From: Microstegium vimineum
Taxonomy: Eukaryota > Streptophyta > Magnoliopsida > Poales > Poaceae
Length of the DNA: 64,000 nt
NCBI GenBank assembly: GCA_022036555.1
Contig: CM039120.1
Location: forward strand, 24,704,227-24,768,226
Direction: 5' to 3'
The position numbers were made by a program, and so were the translations under genes. Shown in pieces: positions 32,737 to 44,217 of the stretch (position 1 is its first letter; each line of letters begins with the position of its first letter). Under the pieces are notes generated by a model that saw nothing but the letters and a program-made list of their open reading frames with translations, ran no database searches and had not been told where the DNA came from.

Positions 32737-34182
32737 TGTTGACACAAAAGGTGGCACAAAGGGTAAACCGCAAGCGCACGACTGTCAAGGTAGCTTTCAC
32801 CTAAGAGTATTCCTGGGGTATCGAATCCACGGGGAACGTGAAGTGTACTTAACAAAGAACTAAGTTCGTCCTATGATGACACAAGGGGTTTATGTTAGGT
32901 TGGGTAGAGAGGATCTTTATGGTTATGAATCTAGCAAGGCAAGGTAAGATACAAAGGTTGTTCACTTCAGGCCACTAGGCCACTTAGCAATAGAAAGTGA
33001 TGAGAAGGGTGCTAAACCGCCTAGCACAAGAAGGCCTACGTTTTAAGAACTTGGCCGAACATGGTGGGATCAAAGCATAGATAGGTCTGTCACCCTACTA
33101 GGTACCACAAACAAACCATTAGACAAGCCGTAGACACAGGTAAGTGTATAGACTAGACACCACGTCTACACTATATCTTACGACTCTAATCCGGATCCCG
33201 GTGCAATTGACTAGAGTACCAGTTTAAGGACGGTGAACCAATGAACAACTAAAGTAGATACTTTACCAGAACTAAAGATCAATTACCATAAAAGAATCTC
33301 AAATGCAGACTTACACCATACATGTCCGTCTCTCCTCCAGACTCTCCTCACTCTCTCCCTATTTTCTATGCTACTAGTAGAACAGGGCTTCGCCTTGTAG
33401 AGTGAGTAGCTCCTCCTTGGTGTGTCTTGAATGAGAGGGAGTGATGGGGGTATTTATAGTGGAGAGGTGGAGTAGGGGATACTCCACCGCCATGTCATCG
33501 ATCCGCGTGATGGGTGATGTGAGCCCTTGGATCCCAACCGCCTTAGATCAAGGGTGGAGAGGATTTGAGCATGTGCTTCTTTGCATGCCTCCATGCAATG
33601 GAGGTGGGCGCCCCATAGGCCTTAGGGGGGGGTCGGCCGACCCCCCCTATGGGTGGTGGGACCACCCCAACCCTTCTAGAAGATGGCCCACCTGTGTTGG
33701 AGTGGGTGTGCACAATTTGGACCTCTTTTGGACGTCGGTTTGTACTCTTGTGGGCCCATAGATCCATGTGAAGTGAATATGAGCCGTTTAGAGAAAGCAC
33801 AAGTTGATCCAAGGGTGGAGAATCACTTGGGAGTGCTTCTCCTGGATCATTGCCAGCGTGGGAGGCTGGTGGGCCCCATGGTGCGGTCGGCCGACCTGCA
33901 CAAGGGGATTAGTGACCCTCCTACTATGACATGTGGGTCCTCTTATCATGTGGGAGCTTGGGAGGGCTGGTGGGCCCCATAGGGTAGTCGGCCGACCCCC
34001 ACTATGGTGGGTCCCACTATCTCATTTCTCTCCATTTTCTGTAGTCCTGCAAGAAATACTCCATGGACATGTGGAACTATTTATTGGATAAAATATACTC
34101 GTGATATGCTTATGTCCCTTCATTATGAGGTTGTTGACGGTGATTTTGAGTATAGAAAATTATGAAATTTTCACCGTCAACA
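32737..34182 (-). repeat. 3' LTR of Athila-like element F (1446 bp)
   Basis: Plus-strand ends are TGTTGACACAAAAG and TTTTCACCGTCAACA. It is the same family as 67-1346, in opposite orientation. The left flank ATAGG would be the target duplication, but no matching copy is found at the element's other side. The TATA box in reverse is at 33451-33458. Palindromic motifs are at 33620, 33872 and 33976. Confidence 0.9.
33620..33653. repeat. GC-rich palindromic motif, longest G/C arms
   Basis: An eight-G run, a perfect TCGGCCGA centre and a seven-C run, inside a longer CCCCATAG...CTATGGG pairing. Confidence 0.8.
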
Positions 34183-35788
34183 AGACCCTCACACTTAATT
34201 ATTTGCTCGTCCTCGAGTAAAGGTTAAAAGTAAACATAACTATGCTATTCTCAAAGTATAAAGCAAGCATAAATATTTACTCAAGACACTTTTCTATACA
34301 AGTGGTATTGTCTAACATATATCCTTGAGAGGTTGATAAATAGAATAGTTCTCAAAGCAATGTCATCTTCCCAAATCATATTTTAGTATTTGGAGTTTTT
34401 GATAAGTTTTTTAAAAGAAAGCACATAAGGTAACTTACTCCTCATATAGCACTGTAGATCACTCACAAGGTATATGATTTCTTACCAAGGCATAGTATGA
34501 GGTTTCCTTCTTTTTATCTTCCTACTTCTAAATGGTTTATGTGGAGCTTAGGTAGGGATAAAGAATGTAGCAAACTTACCTTGCATATATTGTAAAGTCA
34601 AATTTTGGATCCAAGGAGAGAAGTGTCATACTCTTAGATCAAGATGTGCAAGTGTGTCAAACATGGCAAATGATTAATACTCCTTTGTTTGATATGGTCT
34701 CTCTTTCTAACTTATTATTTTGAGACATAACTATCTTTTTTTTCTGTGAGCTTTGATTTGCTCATTATTTTTTTTCTAAGACTTGGGATCTTCATGTGCC
34801 CCTATATTTTTTTCATATGTTTCATAATTTTGCATAGTCTATGTCTCATTTACTATCAACATACTAGAGAGAGAATTTTCTATTAGAACATGGAGCATGA
34901 ACTATGTGGAAAATGTAAGGCATGTTTTTGTGTACTTCTAGTGTAGAAGTAGCATATATATATATATATATGGCGTGTACAGGATCTTGATCTTGGGAGC
35001 ATGATAAGTCTTTCAACAAGGGTCACAAAACTTGACCAAACTCAACACAAAATAAGCAGCTTATGTAGAAAGCTTATATCATGAAAGAGCATACATGGTT
35101 GTGGTAGGAATTTTCTCACTATAGAGGAGTAGTGACATTATGGTTTTATGACATTTTCAAAAATTAATCTCCAAGCACTTTAAATAGACAGGGTATGAAT
35201 CATGAGCCAAGAACTATATCACATTAATCAACAACTTAGTCAATATGACTTTCCTATCAAGATATTTTTCCCGCTAGCTTAAGCAAAAGCAACAATTCAT
35301 CTTTATGACGCTTTTACCCATTGAATGTCATAGATCATGTCACTTTTCAAAATTTTATTTTCAGCTGTAGGTCTTCTTATTTTATTCAATATTAAAAGGG
35401 AAATAAACTAAAGAAATGAAATGCGTTAAAAGAAGAAGAGGGGGAAGATTGGCAAACCAGTCGAGAAGCAGGTTGAGAACATGTGGATGCTGACTGGTGG
35501 GACTAGGGATCCATAGTGGGGTCGGCAGACCCCACTTTGGTGCCTCTGGTCATTCTGGTGCTCGCACTTGTGAAGGTTGGGGGTCGGCTGACCCCCCACG
35601 CTTCGTTGAAAGTGTACCTGACTTTTTATTCATAGAGAACAAACATGAAAACACAAAGACTCTACTGGTGGGACAAATCAGCGAGTCCAAATTTATTTCA
35701 ATGGAGTAAGATATAGAATAGTATTGGAAGTAAAAACATGATTAAGAAAAAGAGATACAAGGCATAAGAATAAGGGGCTAGAAACGTT
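34183..35788 (-). other. 3' UTR of element F with polypurine tract
   Basis: The polypurine tract (minus TAAGTGTGAGGGTCT) lies at 34183-34197 beside the LTR. The rest is AT-rich and non-coding. It holds a (TA)n run at 34957-34972 and two palindromic motifs (35511 and 35575) near the integrase end. Confidence 0.75.
35511..35540. repeat. GC-rich palindromic motif, element F UTR
   Basis: ATAGTGGGGTCGGCAGACCC then CACTTTGG: AGTGGGG pairs with CCCCACT. A second copy, GGGGGTCGGCTGACCCCCC, is at 35579-35597. Confidence 0.75.
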
Positions 35789-36763
35789 TTAAGTTAGATC
35801 ATGGAAATGTTTGAATTCAATCATGTCTATTTCCTCATCTAGTTTATTAGGTTCAAGGAATACTTTTAATCGTTGGCCATTTACCTTAATGATCTTACCT
35901 TCATCATCTTGAAGTGTAATAGCTCCATGAGGCGAAGTGCCGATGAATTGAAATTGCCCTTCCCATTTGCTTCGAAGTTTTCCATGTCCAAATAACCTTA
36001 CTCTTGAGTTGAACATGAGTACCTTGTCTCCTGGCTTGAACTCCCTTTTCTTTATCCTTTTGTCATGCCATCTCTTTGTTCTTTCCTTGTAGATTTGTGC
36101 ATTGTGGTATGCTTTCTCTCTCCATTCTTCTAATTCTGAAATTTGCATTTTTCTATGCCTTCCTGCAGCTTGAAGATCCATATTCCAATTCTTTATGGCC
36201 CAATGTGCTCGAAATTCCAACTCGACCGGGAGGTGACAAGTCTTCCCATATACTATTTGGTATGGTGACATGCCAATGGGTATCTTGAATGCTATCCTAT
36301 ATCCCCATAGTGCATCAGGTATCTTGTCCCTCTATCTTTTCCCGATCTCATCTACTGTCTTCTGTAGTATGTTCTTGATTTGTTTGTTAGATGTTTTTGC
36401 TTGTCCACTTGTTTGGGGATGGTATGGAGTTGCACCATTGTGTCGGATGCCTTGCTCTTCTAGGAAGCGTTGGAAGCCCCCTTCAATGAAGTGGGAGCCC
36501 CCATCACTTATCACCAGCCTTGGGGTTCCAAACCGTGGAAAGATGGTTTCTTAAAACATCTTTCTTGAGCTTTTGGCATCTGCTGCTTTGCATGGCATTG
36601 CTTCAACCTACTTGGACACATAGTCCACAACCACTAGGATGTACTCACATCCACGGGACTTGGGAAAAGGTCCCATGAAGTCAATGCCCCATATGTCAAA
36701 CAACTCCACTTGAAGGTTGTTTGTCAGTGGCATTGCATCTCGAGCATTGATGTTCCCATGCTT
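35789..36763 (-). pseudogene. Athila-type integrase, core and C-terminal domain
   Basis: The C-terminal part (35789-36271) is open, with MSPYQIVYGKTCHLPVELE, KPGDKVLMFNSRVRLFGHGK and KWEGQFQFIG. The core (36332-36514) has the second catalytic Asp in MISDGGSHF. The third acidic position reads HPQTSGQAKTSN, where integrases have GQAE, so the catalytic Glu is Lys. The first core segment (VELFDIWGIDFMGPFPKSRG, Asp in GIDFMG) is at about 36645-36705. Stops interrupt the frame in at least four places. Confidence 0.85.
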
Positions 36764-37831
36764 TTAGCACCTCACACATATCTTAATGCAGTTCTTTGTA
36801 TCTTCATACATGGTTGGCCAGAAGAAACCACTTTGCCAAATAATTGCATGGGTTCTGAATGCTCCATAGTGCCCTCTGTATGGTGCAGCATGACACCTCT
36901 CAATGATCTTGATTGATTCTACTTCAGGGACAGATTTCCTTAATAGACCATCATTGCAGACTCTATATAGATAAGGCTCATCCCAGAGATGTACTCGACT
37001 TTCTTGTATGAGCTTTTTCTTGTTTGCCCCTGGTGGTACATGTCCTGCAACCATAAAGTTCACAATACTCGCGTACCATGGGCTGGAGTATGTGATCTTG
37101 AGGAGAATGTCGTCCCTTAGGAAGTCATTGATCGGCTGGTCCTGTGCATCTTGGAATTGCATTCTGGACAAGTGATCGGATATAGAATTTTCTACTCCTT
37201 TTTTACCTTTTATTTCCAAATCAAATTCTTGGAGTAGCAAGATCCATCTTATTAAACGTGGTTTAGCATCTTTCTTAGTGAGCAGGTATTTCAAAGCAGC
37301 ATGATCGGTATAAATAATAACCTTTGCTCCAACTAAGTAAGATGTAAATTTGTCAATAGAAAACACAATAGCAAGGAGCTCTTTTTCAGTTGTTGCATAA
37401 TTAAGTTGCGCTCCTGCCAAAGTTTTGCTAGCATATGAAATTACATGATGCTTTTTATCTTTTGTTTGGCCAAGAACGACACCAACAGCATAATCACTTG
37501 CATCACACATTATTTCAAAAGGGAGTGTCCAATCAGGGGGTTGGATTATTGCGGCAGAGACAAGTGCTTTCTTGAGAATATAGAAAGCATTTAAGCACTC
37601 ATCATTAAAATTAAAGGGTGCATCTTTAGCAAGTAGGTTTGTTAAAGGCCAAGAAATTTGAGAGAAATCTTTAATGAAGCGCCTATAAAAACTAGCATGC
37701 CCAAGTAAACTTCTAACACCCTTGACATTCGTGGGAGGTGGAAGCTGCTCTATGACTTCTATCATAGCTCTATCCACCTCGATCCCACGCTCAGACACTT
37801 TATGTTCTAGCACTATACCTTCCTGAACCAT
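36764..37831 (-). pseudogene. Athila-type RNase H, connection and integrase zinc-binding region
   Basis: A 355-codon frame continues RT after a frameshift. RT thumb text VKGVRSLLGHASFYRRFIK comes first. RNase H acidic residues then appear in CDASDYAVGVVLGQ, TTEKELLAIVF and YTDHAALKYLLTKK, with DHLSRM at the end. The integrase N-terminal zinc-binding region follows, with CHAAPYRGHYGAFRTH and a CX2C in KICVRC. A stop follows at once. The junction with RT near 37841-37844 is consistent with loss of one base in a short A-run. Confidence 0.88.
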
Positions 37832-38826
37832 GAAATGGCATTTTCCCAGTTCAGGACTAAGTGCTTTTCCTCACATATTTGTAAGACCTTGTCCAAATTC
37901 TCAAGACAATCATCAAAGGTTTTTCCATAGACATAGAAATCATCCATGAAAACCTCCATGGTTTGTTCAATCATATCAGAGAAAATGGACATCATGCACC
38001 TTTGGAAAGAAGCAGGAGCATTACATAAGCCGAAAGACATATGCCGATATGCATATGTCCCATAAGGGCATGTGAAGGTGGTCTTACTTTGATCCTCGGG
38101 ATGGATGGGAATTTGATGATAACCCGAATAACCATCAAGGAAACAGAAGAAAGAATGTTTTGCTAACCATTCAAACATTTCATCAATGAAGGGTAACGGA
38201 AAGTGATATTTCTTTGTAGCCTTATTGAGTTTTTGGTAATCTATGCACATCCTCCAACCCGTGACGGTTCGTTGAGGGATCAATTCATTTCTCTCATTTT
38301 TCACAACCATCATTCCTCCCTTCTTAGGAACTACTTGCACGGGGCTAATCCAATCACTATGAGGAACGGGGTAGATTATGCCCGCATGTAAGAGTTTCAA
38401 GACCTCTTTCTTCACAACCTCTCTCATCGCATTGTTAAGCCTCCTTTGAGGCTCCCTAGATGGTGTGGATTCATGATCGGTAGGGATGCGATGTGTGCAA
38501 AGAGGAGGGGTAATCCCTATGAGATCTTGAAGAGAGTAGCCTAATACGGATTGATGTTTCTCCAGAACAGTGATGAGTTTAAGGGTCTCTATTGAAGAAA
38601 GTTTGTCACTTATGATCATGGGGGATTCTCTATCACCGTTGAGGAAAGCATACTTGAGGGGAGAAGGAAGGGGTTTGAGCTCGATGGGAGGTTTAGGTGG
38701 TGGTTCAGATTCCTTCAAATCTATAGGTTCATCCAAGTTGTCTTCTTCTTGGATGAAATGTTGAGCATCTTCTCTAAGATCTGGTTCGAAGGAGTCTTGA
38801 AGAAAGGCTGCCATCACTTCCTCCAT
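37813..38826 (-). pseudogene. Athila-type reverse transcriptase
   Basis: This 337-codon frame covers the RT fingers and palm. In order: MREVVKKEVLKLLHAGIIYP, DWISPVQVVPKKGGM, WRMCIDYQKLNKATKK, HSFFCFLDGYSGYHQIPIHP, AYRHMSFGLCNAPASFQRCM and the catalytic box VFMDDFYVYG. The residues needed for polymerase activity look intact. The frame fails after HLVLNWE through a frameshift, so a full RT-RNase H could not be made from this copy. The N-terminal 100 residues are the acidic linker after protease. Confidence 0.9.
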
Positions 38827-38874
38827 CGGCTGACACTCAGGATTTGATTATACTTTTGAATTGGTAGATCAAGT

Positions 38875-39300
38875 TCAGGGAACCGAAAGGTTCACTCCTT
38901 TCCCGAGGTTGACATCAAGGCTCCCTGAATGTTGGCTTTCTTGTAAAAGCTTTTCAAGGGGGTGCCCGATCAAAAGATTGAAATCGGAGATCTCAAAGAT
39001 ATAGAAGTTCAAGAGAATCTCGATTTCGTTGATTGTGATTGGGACCATGCGTGCAATCCCATGACTCTTGATGACTTCTCCAGACAGAGTCTTAAGGAGT
39101 TTGTCACTTGGAGTCAAAGGTTCATTGCCCGAGAAGAGAGTATATGCTAGAGAATCAGACATAATGCTCACTCCAATGGTGGGATTGTAAAGAGAATCTA
39201 ATGCAGCACTTTTCATGAAACAACGAATGGTCGTGGAGGGAGAAATAATCTGAATTACTTCGGATGAAGTTTCAGCCTCCTTAAACCATTCATTGCTCAT
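38875..39300 (-). pseudogene. Retropepsin-like domain of element F
   Basis: A 141-codon frame has ALDSLYNPTIGVSIMSDSLA where a protease active-site loop is expected, without a D-[ST]-G. It then reads IARMVPITINEIEILLNFYI and DFNLLIGHPLEKLL, the second retropepsin signature. Related Athila copies that I know of also lack the canonical triad here, so it may be a diverged or non-catalytic domain. It sits between gag and RT as expected. Confidence 0.65.
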
Positions 39301-39353
39301 GATGTGTGTGAGTTGTTGGATTGTTTCCTTTAGATGATTTGGAGAATCAAGGT

Positions 39354-39990
39354 TCAGTCCAGAAGATCCATAAGATCAAAATCAGAGAAAAGATCATCCT
39401 CGATTTCAAAAGGGAAATCCAAAGATTGAATTTCTTCTTCCTTTGGGGGATTTGGACTTTGGGGTATTTCTGGCTCAGGATTGATAGCTAAATTTTGGGA
39501 TTGGATTGGTGGTGATTCAGCTATCAAGACTTCTTCTTCTTGTTTGGGGGTTGCTTCCTCTTCTTCCTCAGGGAGTTCGTCATGAATGCCAGTGTAAGGG
39601 GTGTTTTCAAGGATTTTGTCAAGAATAGACCTTTCTTCACTAGCGAATAAATGAAGGAAAGCTCCTCTAGAGGCTATATCAAGGAATTGTGTAGAATCCT
39701 TGCTAAGACCTAGATAGAAGTGTTGTAAGAGCATAGGTTCAGGTATAGCAAGATCGGGGCCTGAAGAGACAAGATCTGTAAAACTGACCCATGATGCACC
39801 TAGAGGCTCCTTATCTTTTTACTTAAAAGTTAGGACCTCCGTTCGAAGATGAGAGACTCTAGAGATAGGTAAGAAGGCTAAGTAGAATTTGGCTAGAAGG
39901 GTCTCCCAGTCTCCTTGTACACTCCCTACATGTCGAGCATACCAATGTTTGGCTACTCCCATCAATCACACATTGGCACTTCGGGACATC
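39354..39990 (-). pseudogene. gag: Athila-type gag, C-terminal fragment
   Basis: Readable text runs from GVAKHWYARHVGSVQGDWET (about 39900-39960) and FYLAFLPISRVSHLRTEVL, over a stop, to MLLQHFYLGLSKDSTQFLD (39734) and an acidic Pro/Gln-rich tail. The N-terminal part, leader and 5' LTR of element F are missing. At about 39990 it is fused to an LTR of another family. Confidence 0.75.
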
Positions 39991-39994
39991 AGAA

Positions 39995-42692
39995 CACTAG
40001 CCACAGAACAAGATGATAAAGGGGTTAGGAAGGTCAGACTACGGTCCTATGAACACTAACCTAACGTGGTGGAATACGTCGGCCATCAGGGCTGTCACCA
40101 CCTAGGCCCACCATGACTATCTATGAAGGTTAGGCGCCACCTCAGGTAACCTCTAGTCTAGACACCACGTCTAAACTATTAATTACTACTCTAATCTCAT
40201 GAAAACTAGAGCACTCGATGCGAGCAGAGATCCTATGCAATGAGAAACAACTATACTAACCAATAACATGAAAGGTACATAAAGTAAATAGAGAATATAA
40301 ATATATGAAAGCATAAGTATTACAATGATAAGATATAAGATATACCTGATCGTTGAAGACTCCTCCAGAACTGAAACACAACGCCACTCTCCTAACACCC
40401 AACTAGAACTAATCTACTACATTGGAAAGTCTAGCGCTAATTCTCTAGAGTTGATAGATCCTCCTTTCAAGGGATGCCTCTACAACTCCATGATGATGGA
40501 TTGATTCAATGCCTTCGAGACGAGGGGTCTACCCGTCTATTTATAGCCCTGGGGGGTTGGAGAAGCCTTCTGAATAGTTGATGTGGTACTAATGCTTTGC
40601 ACCTACTCCTTCGCGATCTTTAGGTCGGTGGGTGTTGGTATTTCTTATGACTATTGGATAAATCCGCAAGCACATAGATTATACCGATGTAGCACTTCAC
40701 TTGGAGTATTCCATGTATCGTATTTTCCTTAGGGAACGATAGTGATCTAACTAGGATTAAAGATATGTCCTATGATGGATCAAGGGAGACTATGATAACT
40801 GGGTTGAGAGGTTCGATATAGAAAAGATATCTAACAAGGTATAGGTGGTTATACTGGCTTTATCAGGCCTTCTCTTGCAGGAGGCGATGGGATAGATCAG
40901 AAAGAGGGCAAAACTCTAACCGGACCAAAAGGTACTAGTTAAAAGCTACCGTTCCCTGGCAACGGCGCCAGAAATGCTTGTTGGTATTTCTTATGACTAT
41001 TGGATAAATCTGCAAGCGCACAGATTTATACCGATGTAGCACTTCACCGGGAGTATTCCAGGTATCGTATTTTCCTCAGGGAACGATAGTGATCTAACTA
41101 GGATTAAAGATATGTCCTATGATGGATCAAGGGAGACTATGATAACTGGGTTGAGAGGTTCGATATAGCAAAGATATCTAACAAGGTATAGCTGGTTATA
41201 CTGGCTTTATCAGCCCTTCTCTTGTAGGAGGCGATGGGATAGATCAGAAAAAGGGCAAAACTCTAACCGGACCACGCCATCATGTTGTATTGAAGCCCTA
41301 CCTTTTAAGAACTTATCTTACACACGTGGTGGAATACAAAGACTAGATAGAGGTGTCACCTTCTACTAGCATCCACAAACAATCCGTGCGATAAGCGGTT
41401 TACAAAGGTAAGATCTAGTCTAGACACCACGTCTACACTATTCTTACTATTTGAACCCCAGCTAAGGACTAAAGCACTCTACTTAAAGTAAAGCGATGAA
41501 CAAACGCGAAAAGATGTATAACAGCTATGCGAGAAGTAGAATATCGAATACTACAAAGAACTCAGATGTATCACTTACAAGTGCTGAACTTACAAGAGAA
41601 TCGCATCCGCTGAGGTACAACTCGGAGAAGACGCTAGATAGGCCGGCTCTCCTCCAGGCTCTCCTCACTCTCCTCCAACTAGCATAGCACTACTATCATG
41701 ATGGTGTATGCCTTTTGCACATTTGCCATACTTGGAAATATGTCATGTTGGGCCCATGGATCCTCGTGCTTTGATCCAGAACCATTGAGAGGTAGCATAC
41801 TTGGATCCAAGGGGTAGAAAGTGCTTTGGAGAGTGTTACTTGGATCATGGGGGGCTTGGGAAGTCTAGTGGCCCCACAGGGTGGTCGGTCAACCCCCTAA
41901 GTGGGCCCACTAGCTCCCAAAAGTCTCCACTTATCATTACCTACACTCAAATAGTCATGGGAAATGTGGAACTAGTTATTGGGTATATTACATTCATGTT
42001 ATTCTTGTTTTCCTGTGAATATGAGGATGTTGACGGTGTTTTGATGGTGATAAAATAGCTCGTAATTACCGTCAACAGTGGGGCGCCACCAAATGAAGGA
42101 AATCGAGTTCCATTACTGTAGTAGGTCGGCCAACCAGGGGTTGGGCCTACTAGGAGTTGGGCCCGTCGGCCCCCTTCTGGGCCAAACGGGCCCATCTTTG
42201 TTCTGGACTCTTCCCTTGTCCTCTGGAACCTTCTAGTGCCAGTTTCCGACCAGTTTGCGCAAGGAAACGTGTCGTGGTGGGATTCTCCCTCTCTAGATCC
42301 TGTTTTAGTCCTTGGAAAGTACAGATTCACCAAGGCTATGCAATTCTGCCAGTTTAGCCCTCAAACATATGTTGTGTATCATTTTGGTATGTTCTAGAGT
42401 CTTCCCAAGTTGAATTCCGTTGCGGTGTTGATATCTTTCTCATCGACACTCCAAATATAGCAAGTGATTTGTCTATTTCGATCGGCTCGACTAGCTCTTC
42501 GCAATGGTGTACTCCATTCCTTATTTGCGTTACTTTTATATAGTGAAACTTGAATATCCTGCGAAATAAGTTAGAACACCACAACTCGTGGAACTTGTTA
42601 GAGTCAAACCCAACAACAATGCTTTATAGTTCATTTCTTATCAATTCATGTAGTAGTTGATGGGTATATTTGGAGTTTAGTGTCCATCAACA
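39995..42692 (-). repeat. Athila-like LTR (second family), truncated and interrupted
   Basis: On the minus strand it starts TGTTGATGGACACTAAAC at 42692 and runs left to about 39995, minus the inserted 40633-42077. The first 150 bp match the fragment at 20890-21045. ATCAC at 42693-42697 would be its target duplication. Its inner end, PBS and gag start are lost at the junction with element F. A palindromic motif is at 42118-42145. Confidence 0.7.
40633..42077 (-). mobile_element. Internally deleted Athila-like element with target duplication GTGGG
   Basis: A full LTR (40979-42077, TG...CA, 1099 bp) is followed on the minus strand by a PBS (CTGGCGCCGTTGCCAGGGAA, 40953-40972) and about 50 bp of leader. 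A second partial LTR follows (40633-about 40925) that repeats only the last 290 bp of the LTR. The same 5-bp GTGGG stands at 40628-40632 and 42078-42082, proving a single insertion that later lost its internal region and the start of its 3' LTR. Confidence 0.85.
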
Positions 42693-43260
42693 ATCACTAC
42701 GAGGGAGTAGATGCTACACCAGCTAGACCGACTTTTACTCATCATATTGGTTTTGATCAGGTAGGTCCATCATACCCGACCACACGACCATGGAGCTATC
42801 ATTCAGGATGGGAGGATCATGCCACTTATTAGGAGGACGAGACGTCAGTTGGAGGAGACAGTTGGGGACAAGATAATTTCACTTACTATTCGTAGGATCT
42901 AGGGACCTCAACAGGAGAATTTTAGAGAGGATGCATGTCTTTCTCTGCCCAAACGCACACGGACTTCAATACTAGAGGATCATGTCCGTACCATCAGCCT
43001 CCTGCCAATGACTACTTCCCACCACCAGAGTAGCACATGGAGCCTCCACAGACAGGTGACGGGACTCCTAGTATTTTCACTGATGATTTCAACCACTGTC
43101 TTGCAAATTGGGAACAGAGACAGTAGAGATTTTGGTCCACTTTGGACCAGATTTTACAAACTCAGCACCATATGGACCACCGTCTTCAAAAGATGCAAGA
43201 GTAGCACCAGGAGCATGAGGACCTACAATATTTAATCTGCAGTTTGGTTTTCGGCTACCC
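42693..43260 (+). pseudogene. ATHILA ORF-1-type accessory protein, C-terminal part
   Basis: In one frame the plus strand reads YEGVDATPARPTFTHHIGFD, PWSYHSGWEDHATY, GDSWGQDNFTYYS, PPANDYFPPPE and DDFNHCLANWEQRQ, then FWSTLDQILQTQHHMDHRLQ, a Gln-rich probable coiled coil. Six or seven in-frame stops are all TAG. It is on the same strand and in the same element context as 31695-32736, of which it is probably the C-terminal continuation. Confidence 0.6.
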
Positions 43261-44217
43261 ATCGCCACCAAAAGAGCTCTAGAACATGCCATTAAACAAC
43301 ATATCACCTTTATCTCAGCATTTACTTTGTCCTTAATCAAGGTTGCTATTAAAAAAGAAAAAATAATATATATATATATAATGAATAAATAACTATGTAT
43401 ATATATGTATATATTTTCCACAACTTAGATATCCCCAGGATTTTAATTTTTACACCATCTCATTTTGAAAACCTGAATCTAGTGAGATAAATGCTTTGTT
43501 CTTGTCTATGCTGTTGTCAAATAAGATCGGGAATAAGTAGAATTTGCTATGATCTTGTTCTAAGAGAGATTTAGTTTCTGGAGAGTTTAATTTAAGTATT
43601 TACAAATTCAAAACCTCCGAGAGATTAAAGTTGAGTATTTTGTTATGCTCCTATGATCAGAATTAATCAAAAAAAATTGCTTCATATGGTCTAATCTTCC
43701 TCTTCATAATTGTTGCATGGGCTGTGAAAAAATACGAGAAAATAATCCATGCCAAAAATGCATGGGAAAATAGAAAGAATTAAAAAGGGACAAGTGTCTA
43801 ATGCACCCTCCAAAGGAATTAAAATGGGACAAGTCTCCGATGTGCTTCTGAAAAAAAGAAAGCCCATACTTCTCAAAAGGAGAGGAAGACAGACATAGAA
43901 AAGCTAGAAAATACAAAAAGAATGTTTTACAAATTAATCAGTTTGATCTAAGGGCCACAACAAAGTATTATCTTAAATCGTTTTGTAGGATTTTATTCTT
44001 TCAAAATTGTCTAAAAACTCCAGAAAGAAAGTCGCTCAAGGAATAGGAGAAAAGCAGTTATGTAAAACATGTCTATTTTGTAGCTACTCATGGCTAGAAT
44101 AAAGTAATAAGTTTGATAAGAGACAGGATAATTTATAAGGATATTTTTGTTATATAATAATAATATTTCCACTTTGGCTTTGCTAAGGGACTCGCAAATG
44201 TTAAGCATGGGAGAGCT
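43261..44217 (+). other. 3' UTR and polypurine tract of element E
   Basis: Non-coding, AT-rich, with a TA-rich simple repeat at 43366-43410. It ends ACTCGCAAATGTTAAGCATG then GGAGAGCT, the polypurine tract directly before the LTR at 44218. Confidence 0.7.

Noticed and set aside
1..34250. The LTRs at 67-1346 and 32737-34182 as the two ends of one giant element
   Set aside because: They are in opposite orientation and each has its own PPT on the internal side, so they belong to separate elements of one family.
10322..42082. Shared GTGGG target duplication of the TRIM and the deleted Athila element as a sign of common origin
   Set aside because: The elements and flanks are unrelated. A 5-bp match can arise by chance.
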